Shown: positions 1 through 6,534, counted from the first letter of the stretch. The stretch: 6,590 nt of DNA from Verrucomicrobiia bacterium (GCA_026417675.1 JAOACV010000148.1:1-6590), one strand, 5' to 3'. The notes: generated by a model not told the origin, from the letters alone. Numbers and translations are program-made.

Positions 1-380
1 GTGATCAACGGATCCGCGCCAATGTCCGCGCAGTTTTGCAAAAACTCCGGCAGGCCGAACATCTGCCCCTCGCGTTCGGCAGTGTGGCCGACGGTTTTCT
101 TCCAGTGGAACCGATGCGTTGCACAACCACCCGGCCAGCGCGACAAACTCCGGCACGAAGCAACTACGAGCGGGATCCCAGATGCCGGAGCCGCGCTCGT
201 GAAACTCCGGCCGCACGTAATCCCACGCGCCCTTTTGATAGCCGAACATGTTGTTGCCGAAGACCCACGGGTTGACCTTGCCGAGCGACTTCGAGGCGTT
301 GACGGTGATGGCGGCAGGCTGTCGTCGGCGAGCGCGACACTGCTGATGGCAGCAAGGACTGCGTTGAGTAGCCCCCCCAT
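1..380 (-). pseudogene. GH51-like alpha-L-arabinofuranosidase, 5' part, doubly frameshifted
   Basis: The gene starts at ATG 380 and leaves the window at position 1, so only its N-terminal part is seen. The first residues, MGGLLNAVLAAISSVALA, look like a signal peptide with an Ala-Leu-Ala cleavage site, implying export. The last third reads RWPGGCATHRFHWKKTVG and then a MFGLPEFLQNC..IGADPLI stretch. This is the RxPGG...W...G...EF...C..IGAEP pattern of GH51-type arabinofuranosidases, which cleave terminal L-arabinofuranosyl groups from plant polysaccharides. Between them, from about 310 to 145, the family-like sequence (VNPWVFGNNMFGYQKG, then IWDPARSCFVPEFVALA) is in another frame. One base seems missing near 309-318, and about 3n+2 bases are missing near 132-144. 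The two shifts cancel, so the start frame stays open throughout but encodes about 55 nonsense residues. It could be a decaying gene or a sequence/assembly error. No clear ribosome-binding site precedes the start. The family call rests on motifs recalled from memory. Confidence 0.72.
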
Positions 381-465
381 GTAAGGCGGCGGCCGCGTTG
401 GACATGCGGGGGGATTTCCGCATCCTCATGTCGGCGGCTGCGGGTTGGTCGGGAGTTTTTGTGCG

Positions 466-1326
466 TCAAAACTTGATCTCGCCGCGGTCGAATCGCCTCT
501 GCGTCTCGGCAGCCGCATTCTTGACGGCTTGTTTCCACACGGAGGCATCGGCTTCGACGCAACGCACGACGAGGGTGGCTTCGACTTTCGTTCCCTTGGG
601 GAGTGTCGCGCCGGCATAGAGCTGCGTGTAGAGTTTGTGGTAGTGGGTCTTGTCCCAGTAGGCCGTGCGATGGCCCTGGCCGACCGGCACCTTCGGAAAC
701 CACGCAAGCGCAGCCCTGCGGCTATCGGGATCGTAGAGCGCGGTCCACTTCACGTCCTCGCGCAGCTTGAAGTCGCCGCTACAGTCAAACCGGCCCTCGA
801 CGATCGTCCCGTCGGCCTTTTCAGCAATCCACTCCGTCGTGCGTGGCAACCAGCAATGCATGAATGCGTAGAGGAGATGGAGCTTTGTGTCTTCCGGCGC
901 TTCGTAGCAGTGGCGCTCCAGCAGCCAGTCGTCCGTCACGATGTAGGCCGCTTCAAGCCGCAACGGCCCCATCACGGATTGCTTACGCAGTTCGGCGCGA
1001 CAGCCGCGATAGACCGCCTTGTCCAGCAGTTCCGCTGGCTTGCCGTCCACGGTCAGCGTCGCGTTCTCGATCTTCTCAACCCCGCCTTCCGTGTGTCCCG
1101 TGCCGATGAACTTGCCGCCGGCCGGAATCAGCACGGTGCCGTAGAATCCGTTCTTGTCGCCAACCAGCGCGCCCTTATGGAGGATGCGAAAGATCGTCCA
1201 CGCCCGGTCGCCCGCGAATTCGACCCGATACTCCCGCGTCTCGACCGCAACGATGTGCGGTGGGCCGGGTTTTAGTCCGGCTGCGGGAGCGGCGGCGGCC
1301 ATGAGCAAGTAGATCAACGAGCGCAT
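466..1326 (-). CDS. Secreted protein of unknown function, beta-rich
   Basis: The product is 286 residues. It starts with a short signal peptide (MRSLIYLLMAAAAPAAG, residues 1-17), so it is probably exported. The mature part alternates short hydrophobic and charged stretches typical of beta-sandwich or mutarotase-like folds. It has many aromatic residues and histidines (for example W134, H139, H150, H157-W159, W224, H228, H230) and five cysteines outside the signal peptide. I do not recognise a named family or a catalytic motif. The ATG at 1326 is chosen because the signal peptide begins exactly there; no Shine-Dalgarno sequence is visible. It lies 85 bp upstream of the arabinofuranosidase-like gene on the same strand, so the two may be co-transcribed. 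That context suggests, but does not show, a role in binding or processing extracellular sugars. The long plus-strand frame across it has no family resemblance and is treated as a GC-driven shadow. Confidence 0.8.
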   Translation of the reverse strand: MRSLIYLLMAAAAPAAGLKPGPPHIVAVETREYRVEFAGDRAWTIFRILHKGALVGDKNGFYGTVLIPAGGKFIGTGHTEGGVEKIENATLTVDGKPAELLDKAVYRGCRAELRKQSVMGPLRLEAAYIVTDDWLLERHCYEAPEDTKLHLLYAFMHCWLPRTTEWIAEKADGTIVEGRFDCSGDFKLREDVKWTALYDPDSRRAALAWFPKVPVGQGHRTAYWDKTHYHKLYTQLYAGATLPKGTKVEATLVVRCVEADASVWKQAVKNAAAETQRRFDRGEIKF

Positions 1327-1456
1327 GGGCGCGTTTCATGGCATAGACACGCCGGCAAAGGCAAGCAGGATGCCCCGGGCGCGCCGCGCCGCGCAGTCGT
1401 TCGTGGAGCGCTTCCGTTAACACTTCCGGGCGGCCGGCACTGGATACCATCCGCGC

Positions 1457-1479
1457 AACGGTTCGCCAGCGGAGCCGTT
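1457..1479. repeat. Intergenic hairpin sharing a 14-mer with 2649-2662
   Basis: Arms AACGGTTC (1457-1464) and GAGCCGTT (1472-1479) form an 8-bp stem with one G-T pair and a 7-nt loop. The reverse complement of 1466-1479, AACGGCTCCGCTGG, occurs exactly at 2649-2662 in another intergenic region. The hairpin sits in the 247-bp spacer between the start of the secreted-protein gene and the end of the FAH-fold gene. I found no convincing promoter or RNA gene elsewhere in that spacer. No T-run follows on either strand, so a classical terminator is unlikely. Confidence 0.4.
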
Positions 1480-1543
1480 TGCCGACCGAAATGTTCTGCC
1501 GCGGGAAACGGTGCAACCGGCGGGTCAAGGAGCGTGGGGTCGT

Positions 1544-1573
1544 TGCGGATCCGCATGGATTGGCGCCGCAATC
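1544..1573 (-). terminator. Two small hairpins downstream of the FAH-fold gene, possible weak terminator
   Basis: Immediately after the FAH-fold stop codon come a 5-bp stem (GATTG 1558-1562 with CAATC 1569-1573) and a perfect 12-bp palindrome TGCGGATCCGCA (1544-1555). Their position at the 3' end of a transcript fits termination or transcript-end protection. There is no U-tract, so intrinsic termination is doubtful. The palindrome could equally be a protein-binding site. Confidence 0.25.
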
Positions 1574-2455
<882 letters not shown>

Positions 2456-2461
2456 AGTCAA

Positions 2462-2465
2462 CCTC
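2462..2465 (-). promoter_or_regulatory. Ribosome-binding site of the FAH-fold gene
   Basis: GAGG on the minus strand lies 6 nt before ATG 2455. It decides this start over the longer frame beginning at 2479. Confidence 0.65.
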
Positions 2466-2499
2466 GAACCGTGAATCAAGAGGCGGGGCGAAGCAGCAA

Positions 2500-2552
2500 T
2501 GGAGTCGTGGCGCGGCAGTTGTCGCTGCCGGTTCTTTCATTCCACGACTCCA
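2500..2552. repeat. Nested inverted repeat with ACTCC-type repeats
   Basis: Outer arms TGGAGTCGTGG (2500-2510) and CCACGACTCCA (2542-2552) pair perfectly over 11 bp. Inside them CGGCAG (2513-2518) and CTGCCG (2525-2530) form a second 6-bp stem with a 6-nt loop. The outer right arm runs into a tract of degenerate CTCC-containing units (ACTCC at 2546-2550 and again in 2562-2567, GCTCC near 2571-2575). Such tracts are, to my recollection, common between genes in some Verrucomicrobiota. The element lies 45 bp upstream of the FAH-fold start, within its 5' leader or promoter region. Its function is unknown. Confidence 0.6.
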
Positions 2553-2601
2553 ACACGCAGTTACTCCGTTGCTCCATTCTGTTCTGTTGCCAGTTTGTTC
2601 C

Positions 2602-2629
2602 TTGACTCTGGCGGCCACTCTAGGAGAAT
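2602..2629 (+). promoter_or_regulatory. Possible promoter for the zinc-finger gene
   Basis: TTGACT (2602-2607) is followed after 16 bp by GAGAAT (2624-2629), a 4-of-6 match to a -10 box. It faces the zinc-finger gene and would begin transcription near 2636. The weak -10 makes this a tentative call. Confidence 0.25.
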
Positions 2630-2640
2630 GCCCGCGCGTC

Positions 2641-2698
2641 GTCAACAGAACGGCTCCGCTGGAGGCACTTTCCAGACGCGATGCCTCCGCGTCAACAG
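2641..2698. repeat. Direct and inverted repeats upstream of the zinc-finger gene
   Basis: GTCAACAG occurs at 2641-2648 and again at 2691-2698, exactly 50 bp apart. Between the copies GGAGGCA (2661-2667) and TGCCTCC (2682-2688) form a perfect 7-bp inverted repeat with a 14-nt loop. The block also carries the 14-mer AACGGCTCCGCTGG (2649-2662) found reversed at 1466-1479. Together with the hairpin at 2704-2724 it looks like a composite dispersed intergenic repeat. The ATG at 2681 adjoins one inverted-repeat arm, which makes it a poor start codon. Confidence 0.5.
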
Positions 2699-3922
2699 GG
2701 ATCATCGCGTTCGGAGAACGCGATCCACTGCGGGAGGCCAACACGCTGGCGCGGCGTGCGGAGGTTTTGGCTTGAAAGCCGCGCGTCGTGTGCCGAATCT
2801 TGGCGCGGATTTCTCGAAGCGACTGCAAAGGACATTACGACGAAACCGGAACCGCCCAACAAGCAACCTGCGCCGACGCTTCCGTTCCTCTGCACGGTGG
2901 CGCTGGAAGGGCACGTCGTGGACAGGCTGGCGGCGCGGTTGAAGAACGACGGCCGTGCGCACGCGCTGTTCGACCTCTGGCGCAATCTGGTCAACCAGGC
3001 CAGCGCGCTCTCGTTCACGCTGCGGGCCGCGCCCGGCACCAAGGCGGTGTTGCACACCTGCCTGGAGTGCGGCGAGCCGTTCTCGAACGCCGACCTGGTG
3101 TTCCGCCACTACCGCCGTGTGCATACTGACAAGGTGCTGAAGCGCGTCGAGAAGGCCACCGATCCCCCCAAAGGCGCCTTCCAGTTCATCGCCAAATGCG
3201 GCCTCTGCAAAACGCCGCTCTGTCCGCCGAACTATCACGAGTTCACCGCGCGGCTGCTGGCGCACCATCGCGAACGCCACGACCGCGTGCCATTGGAGGA
3301 GTTCCGCGCCAAGGTCGCCAACACCAGCAACCCGGAGGAGATGGAGGCATGGAAGAGAGCCGCCAGCATCGTTGAGGAGTGGCATTGCGCCCAGTGCGAC
3401 CAGTTGGTGGCCGACGAGCGCGAGTTGCTGGAGCATCTAAAGACCCAGCACGGCGAGCGCCTGGAGAAACCGGTAACGGAAATCACGCTCCCCGCGAGCA
3501 AGGTTCACAACCTCGACTGCCGCGACCTGCGCCGGCTCTGCAACCAGGTCTGGGACAAGGAAAAGAAGAACCCCGGACACTTCCTGGCCCTGCTGCGACA
3601 GGCGCTCAACCAACGCGGCCTGCAAATCTTCCGCGACATCCTCGGCCATCAATACGCCTGCCGCTGCCGCCCGCGCCACGTCGGCCCGCGCGACCAACTC
3701 ACCCCGCGCCAGCAGGAGATGCTCGCGCTGGCCTCTGCACCGGCCCGACGCGGGCATAAGCCCAATCGCCACACGCTGCGCGACCACTTCGCCGCCCAAG
3801 GGGCATCCGAGCAGGAAGTTTATGCCGACGTGGACGCGCTGGTGAAGCAAGGCCTGCTGGTCGAGTTTGAGAACGGTCAGCTCGACGCGCTCGGCCCCGG
3901 CTCGCACATCGAGAGCAAGTAG
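2681..3922 (+). CDS. C2H2-type zinc-finger protein with C-terminal winged-helix-like region
   Basis: The longest frame gives 413 residues; residue numbers here count from ATG 2681. Three finger-like motifs stand out: C127-x2-C130-x12-H143-x4-H148, C173-x2-C176-x18-H195-x4-H200, and C236-x2-C239-x12-H252-x4-H257. Fingers 1 and 3 also keep the hydrophobic core spacing of classical C2H2 fingers (F134/V140 and V243/L249). A Cys-x-Cys pair lies at 327-329. Residues 339-400 (LTPRQQEMLAL... to ...VDALVKQGLL) resemble a winged helix-turn-helix. A nucleic-acid-binding, cytoplasmic role is inferred; no target is known. The start is uncertain. Residues 1 to about 50 run through an intergenic repeat, and ATG 2681 has no ribosome-binding site. 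GTG 2756 or a non-canonical ATT at 2834, just after AAAGGAC, are alternatives. It is the only complete plus-strand gene here and is convergent with the DUF1028 operon. Confidence 0.78.
   Translation: MPPRQQGSSRSENAIHCGRPTRWRGVRRFWLESRASCAESWRGFLEATAKDITTKPEPPNKQPAPTLPFLCTVALEGHVVDRLAARLKNDGRAHALFDLWRNLVNQASALSFTLRAAPGTKAVLHTCLECGEPFSNADLVFRHYRRVHTDKVLKRVEKATDPPKGAFQFIAKCGLCKTPLCPPNYHEFTARLLAHHRERHDRVPLEEFRAKVANTSNPEEMEAWKRAASIVEEWHCAQCDQLVADERELLEHLKTQHGERLEKPVTEITLPASKVHNLDCRDLRRLCNQVWDKEKKNPGHFLALLRQALNQRGLQIFRDILGHQYACRCRPRHVGPRDQLTPRQQEMLALASAPARRGHKPNRHTLRDHFAAQGASEQEVYADVDALVKQGLLVEFENGQLDALGPGSHIESK
2704..2724. repeat. REP-like hairpin, 9-bp stem with GGA loop
   Basis: ATCGCGTTC (2704-2712), loop GGA, GAACGCGAT (2716-2724) is a perfect 9-bp stem. 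A related, slightly decayed hairpin lies at 3940-3958 on the other side of the zinc-finger gene. The two share TCGGAGAACGCG followed by a CACT...AGGCC extension. Such compact hairpins resemble REP-type elements; family membership needs a genome-wide count. Confidence 0.5.
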
Positions 3923-3939
3923 GCGCGGCATGGCGGCGA

Positions 3940-3958
3940 GTGCGATCGGAGAACGCGC
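3940..3958. repeat. Degenerate REP-like hairpin between convergent genes
   Basis: GTGCGATC (3940-3947), loop GGA, GAACGCGC (3951-3958) pairs over eight positions with one A-A mismatch and one T-G pair. It shares TCGGAGAACGCG with the 2704-2724 hairpin. It lies 17 bp after the zinc-finger stop codon in a 66-bp convergent spacer, where it might help end transcripts. No T-run follows. Confidence 0.4.
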
Positions 3959-3988
3959 TTCACTTAGGCCGCTGGAAAAGATCCATTC

Positions 3989-4663
3989 CTACTTTGCGTA
4001 ATCCACGCCCGCGCGGTTGAAACGCAGTCTGTAAATCCGGACTAGCTCGTCTATCGGCGCGGCGTGATCGTCCACGCGGTAATTGACTTTGTGGATGTCC
4101 TCCGCGACGCCTTTCCGCCCGCGGACCACCACGATCGCAGCCGATTGCCTGCCGCGGTGGTCACCACCCGCGTCGTCGCCCGCTTTGAGCGCCGCCAGCA
4201 ACCGCCACGCGAGCGACACGCTTGTCTTTTCCAGTTCGACCAACTTCGCCCGCATCGCCTCCAAGACTTGCGGTCCCGCCAGCGTGTTGCCGAGGACGAT
4301 GGCGTTCTCCAGCTCCAACTGGCCATAGTATTTCGCGTTCGGGTCGGTCGCATCGAGACGCGGCGTCCATGCCGCCTTGCGTCCCTGCGCGTCCATCAGC
4401 GCCAACTGCCGCGTCAAGGCCTTACCGCCATCGTCGGCGAGGAGCTGTGAAAGGACCTGCTGCGGATGATGCCCGTCGCGCATCATCGCGAGGGCCTGCT
4501 GGGCCATGCGGGGCGAACCCCAATGTTGAGTCGCCACCGCGCCGACGCCTTCCTCCGCCCACGGCACGACGGCGCCGACGGCGAGATACTTCGAGGCCGT
4601 GGCCACGCCCAAGTCGCCGGTTTTCGGACAGCGCCCCACGATGGAAAATGTCGCTGTGATCAC
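3989..4663 (-). CDS. DUF1028 family protein (putative Ntn-hydrolase fold)
   Basis: The product is 224 residues with hallmark DUF1028 motifs. These are FSIVGRCPKTGDLGVATASK (6-25), AVGAVVPWAEEGVGAVATQ (28-46), LGNTLAGPQVLEAM (124-137), GGDHRGRQSAAIVVV (166-180) and VDDH (197-200). The family is thought to adopt an Ntn-hydrolase-like fold, but its substrate is not established. Length fits a single-domain member. The start is GTG 4663, the codon placed just before the conserved FSI strand. It overlaps the NUDIX stop codon as GTGA, a typical translational-coupling arrangement. The longer frame to ATG 4753 adds 30 residues that lie inside the NUDIX gene and match nothing in the family. No good Shine-Dalgarno site is seen, consistent with coupling. 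It is the last gene of the dehydratase-NUDIX operon. Confidence in the family is high; its role in the operon is unknown. Confidence 0.9.
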   Translation of the reverse strand: MITATFSIVGRCPKTGDLGVATASKYLAVGAVVPWAEEGVGAVATQHWGSPRMAQQALAMMRDGHHPQQVLSQLLADDGGKALTRQLALMDAQGRKAAWTPRLDATDPNAKYYGQLELENAIVLGNTLAGPQVLEAMRAKLVELEKTSVSLAWRLLAALKAGDDAGGDHRGRQSAAIVVVRGRKGVAEDIHKVNYRVDDHAAPIDELVRIYRLRFNRAGVDYAK

Positions 4664-5274
4664 TTCAGGATGCTTTCGATGTGGTCGAGGCAGAATTGCG
4701 ACCAAGTTTCCATTCGCTCGCGTCGCTCTGTCAATTCCGCCGGCGTCAGCCACTCCTGCTGCGCGATGACTTGCTCGCGCTTGCGCACCTGTTCGGGGCG
4801 CCGGCGCAGGACGTGGACGATGCCGAAATGAACCCGACCGACCTCGGTCGAGTCGTCGTTGATCAACCCGACCGGACGCGCGTCGAACGCGCCCTCGACG
4901 TGCAATTCCTCGCGCACCTCGCGCTCGACCGCGGCGCGGAACGCATGCACGCCGACGGCAAACAGCGAATGGTCCTCGTCGCTGATGTGCCCGCCGATGC
5001 CGATGGAACCTTTCGCCACGAGCCGTTGTTCGCCCGCCTTCTTCCCGCGGACGTAGTGCAGCACGCGCGCGCCGTCGGTGATGACGACGTAGGGAATGAT
5101 CTGCTTGAAGCCCGGATCGGTTTCCGCCTCTGCGCGCGGGCGGAAGCTGTTGTTCTTCGCGTCGAGGATCACAGGCAGGTAGCGGGCCACGTCGGGGCTG
5201 AAACCGTGGAAGACGCCGAGTTGCTCGAACAGCGAGCGGGGGAAACCGAGTATTCTCTCGTCAGGCCGAGGCAT
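4660..5274 (-). CDS. NUDIX-family protein, COG4112-type predicted phosphoesterase
   Basis: The product is 204 residues, cytoplasmic. It matches the COG4112 pattern: an N-terminal PRSLFEQLGVFHG segment (12-24), then QIIPYVVI (58-65), LHYVRGKKAGEQRL (72-85) and GSIGIGGHI (89-97). NUDIX enzymes hydrolyse nucleoside diphosphates linked to another moiety, using Mg2+ held by the REUxEE helix. Here that helix is R118-E-V-R-E-E123. The canonical box is altered: a glycine pair (G94-G95) is followed by an insertion, the expected first Glu position is H110, and the late Gly is H125. This may be normal for the subfamily. ATG 5274 is well supported by AAGGAG 6 nt upstream. The gene begins 3 nt after the dehydratase stop and its own stop overlaps the DUF1028 start, so it is the middle gene of a coupled operon. 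The substrate is not predictable. Confidence 0.88.
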   Translation of the reverse strand: MPRPDERILGFPRSLFEQLGVFHGFSPDVARYLPVILDAKNNSFRPRAEAETDPGFKQIIPYVVITDGARVLHYVRGKKAGEQRLVAKGSIGIGGHISDEDHSLFAVGVHAFRAAVEREVREELHVEGAFDARPVGLINDDSTEVGRVHFGIVHVLRRRPEQVRKREQVIAQQEWLTPAELTERRERMETWSQFCLDHIESILK

Positions 5275-5277
5275 GAT

Positions 5278-6432
5278 TCACTCCTTCTGTAGTTGTCGCT
5301 TCTCCCAGCCCGGTTTGTAGAGCGGGATCCAGCAGGCTGGGTCGTAAGGATGCTTCGCGATTTCTTGCCAGTTCAAATCAAGGCCGAGGCCGGGCGCGTC
5401 GCCAATCTCCACGTAGCCGTTCTTCACTTGCGCGCCGCCGATGACAATGTCCTTTTCCCACGGCTCGTTGTATTCATCGAACAGCTCGTGGATGAAAAAG
5501 TTGGGCGTGGCGGCGTTGAGATGCGCGCACACGGCGGAACAAACCGGCCCCTGCGCGCTGTGCGGCGCGGTGACGCCGTAGTGGGCGTCCACCATGCCGC
5601 AGACCTGTTTGGCCGGGCCGAGGCCGCCGAGGAAGATCGGTTCCAGTTGGATGATGTGCACTGCGTCGTGCTTGAGCAGCTCGGCGAATTGTTGCTTGCT
5701 GGAAAAACTCTCGCCGCACGCGACCGGGATGTTCAGATGCCGCGCCACCTCGACGATGGCCGCGATGTTCGTGTGGGGCACCGGCTCCTCGAACCAACCG
5801 GGCCGCAACGGCGCGATGCGCTCGCCGAACGCGATGGCCTCGTGCACGCTGAAACGACAATGGCCCTCGATCAGGATGTCCACCCTCGGCCCGACCGCGT
5901 CGCGCACGGCGGCGCAGATGTCGAAACTGAGGTCCGATTCCTCCGGCGTCATCGTGCGCCAGTTCGCGCCGAACGGGTCGAACTTCAGCGCCGTGTAGCC
6001 CCGGCGAACCACCTCCCTAGCTTTCTCGGCGAAGCTCTCCGGTTTGCGCGGCCCGCGATACCAGCCGTTGGCGTAGGCGCGCAACCGTTCGTGGCAACGG
6101 CCGCCGAGAAGATTATACACCGGTTGTCCCAAGGCCTTGCCCTTGATGTCCCAGCAGGCGATCTCGATCGCGCTGACCGCGCAGCCTTGCACCTGGCCGC
6201 CCTCGCTGAGGATGTCGCGCGTCAGTTTCTGGACGATCATCTCCGTCTGAAACGGGTCCATTCCAATCACGAGATGTTTCAACTCGTGAATCATCGCCTC
6301 GACGGTCTTGGCGAGCGCGTTGATCGTGCCCTCGCCCACGCCGTGGATGCCCTCGTCGGTCTCGACCTTGGTGAAGAGCCAGTTTTTCCACGGGTTGCCG
6401 CAGAGGACGGTCTGGATCTCAGTGATTCTCAT
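5278..6432 (-). CDS. Enolase-superfamily sugar-acid dehydratase, galactonate dehydratase-like
   Basis: The product is 384 residues, cytoplasmic, of the mandelate racemase/muconate lactonizing enzyme group. Such enzymes abstract the proton alpha to a carboxylate; DgoD-like members dehydrate aldonates to 2-keto-3-deoxy acids. An N-terminal capping domain (1 to about 125) precedes the barrel. Visible active-site elements are K150-F-D152, E189-G-H191, E215 (WFEEPV), E241 (CGESF), H291 (PHSAQGP) and E316 (HELF). The metal ligands E189, E215 and E241 have the invariant 26/26 spacing. As I recall, all six positions from 189 to 316 lie at a constant +6 offset from the E. coli DgoD residues. The start ATG 6432 (MRITEI) matches the family's usual N-terminus. 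Upstream in-frame ATGs at 6486 and 6573 add non-family sequence that spans a strong hairpin. It heads the three-gene operon. The exact substrate (galactonate, arabinonate, gluconate or another) is open. Confidence 0.9.
   Translation of the reverse strand: MRITEIQTVLCGNPWKNWLFTKVETDEGIHGVGEGTINALAKTVEAMIHELKHLVIGMDPFQTEMIVQKLTRDILSEGGQVQGCAVSAIEIACWDIKGKALGQPVYNLLGGRCHERLRAYANGWYRGPRKPESFAEKAREVVRRGYTALKFDPFGANWRTMTPEESDLSFDICAAVRDAVGPRVDILIEGHCRFSVHEAIAFGERIAPLRPGWFEEPVPHTNIAAIVEVARHLNIPVACGESFSSKQQFAELLKHDAVHIIQLEPIFLGGLGPAKQVCGMVDAHYGVTAPHSAQGPVCSAVCAHLNAATPNFFIHELFDEYNEPWEKDIVIGGAQVKNGYVEIGDAPGLGLDLNWQEIAKHPYDPACWIPLYKPGWEKRQLQKE
5281..5286 (-). promoter_or_regulatory. Strong ribosome-binding site of the NUDIX gene
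   Basis: AAGGAG on the minus strand lies 6 nt before ATG 5274, inside the last codons of the dehydratase gene (Lys-Glu-stop). It is the best Shine-Dalgarno match in the window and ties NUDIX translation to the upstream gene. Confidence 0.85.
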
Positions 6433-6482
6433 GCCAAGCCGCCGCGACGCTAGCAAGGCCGGCATCGCGGCGCAAGCTTGGC
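6433..6482 (-). promoter_or_regulatory. Large GC-rich hairpin abutting the dehydratase start codon
   Basis: On the plus strand GCCAAGC (6433-6439) pairs with GCTTGGC (6476-6482), and the adjoining CGCCGCGA (6440-6447) pairs with TCGCGGCG (6465-6472). This gives 15 bp with only a 3-nt bulge (6473-6475) and a 17-nt loop. In the minus-strand transcript the 3' arm ends directly at ATG 6432. It could mask translation initiation, act as a dyad operator in the divergent region, or be part of the coding sequence if the start is upstream at 6486. Nothing shows which of these applies. Confidence 0.5.
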
Positions 6483-6495
6483 TCATCCTTTCGGC

Positions 6496-6527
6496 TTGAC
6501 GCCTGTCGGGGGCTGTTTGCGTAATAC
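6496..6527 (+). promoter_or_regulatory. Promoter-like sequence for the gene starting at 6535
   Basis: TTGACG (6496-6501) is a good -35 box. The -10 is either CGTAAT (6520-6525, 18-bp spacer) or TAATAC (6522-6527, 20-bp spacer). Transcription would begin about 6531-6534, leaving almost no leader before ATG 6535. Confidence 0.45.
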
Positions 6528-6534
6528 ACCCGCC

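Noticed and set aside
404..423. ATGCGG/CCGCAT hairpin between the arabinofuranosidase and secreted-protein genes as a terminator
   Set aside because: The stem is 6 bp with an 8-nt loop and no T-run on either strand; the two genes may be co-transcribed through it.
164..703. Minus-strand frame of 179 codons bridging the first two genes
   Set aside because: It is out of frame with both the secreted protein and the arabinofuranosidase motifs; the sequence is Arg-rich shadow.
445..1275. Long plus-strand open frame opposite the secreted-protein gene
   Set aside because: It is exactly antisense to a gene with a signal peptide and shows only Arg/Ala/Val/His-rich low-information sequence typical of GC-rich shadow frames.
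2499..2942. Plus-strand frame with an AGGAG-like site before ATG 2629
   Set aside because: The site is only 1 nt from the ATG, and the frame runs through intergenic repeats and then out of frame with the zinc-finger gene.
4664..4753. ATG 4753 as start of the DUF1028 gene
   Set aside because: The extra 30 residues lie within the NUDIX coding sequence and do not resemble DUF1028; GTG 4663 overlaps the NUDIX stop as GTGA.
5293..6453. Plus-strand frame of 386 codons opposite the dehydratase gene
   Set aside because: It is antisense to a complete enolase-superfamily protein with all active-site residues.
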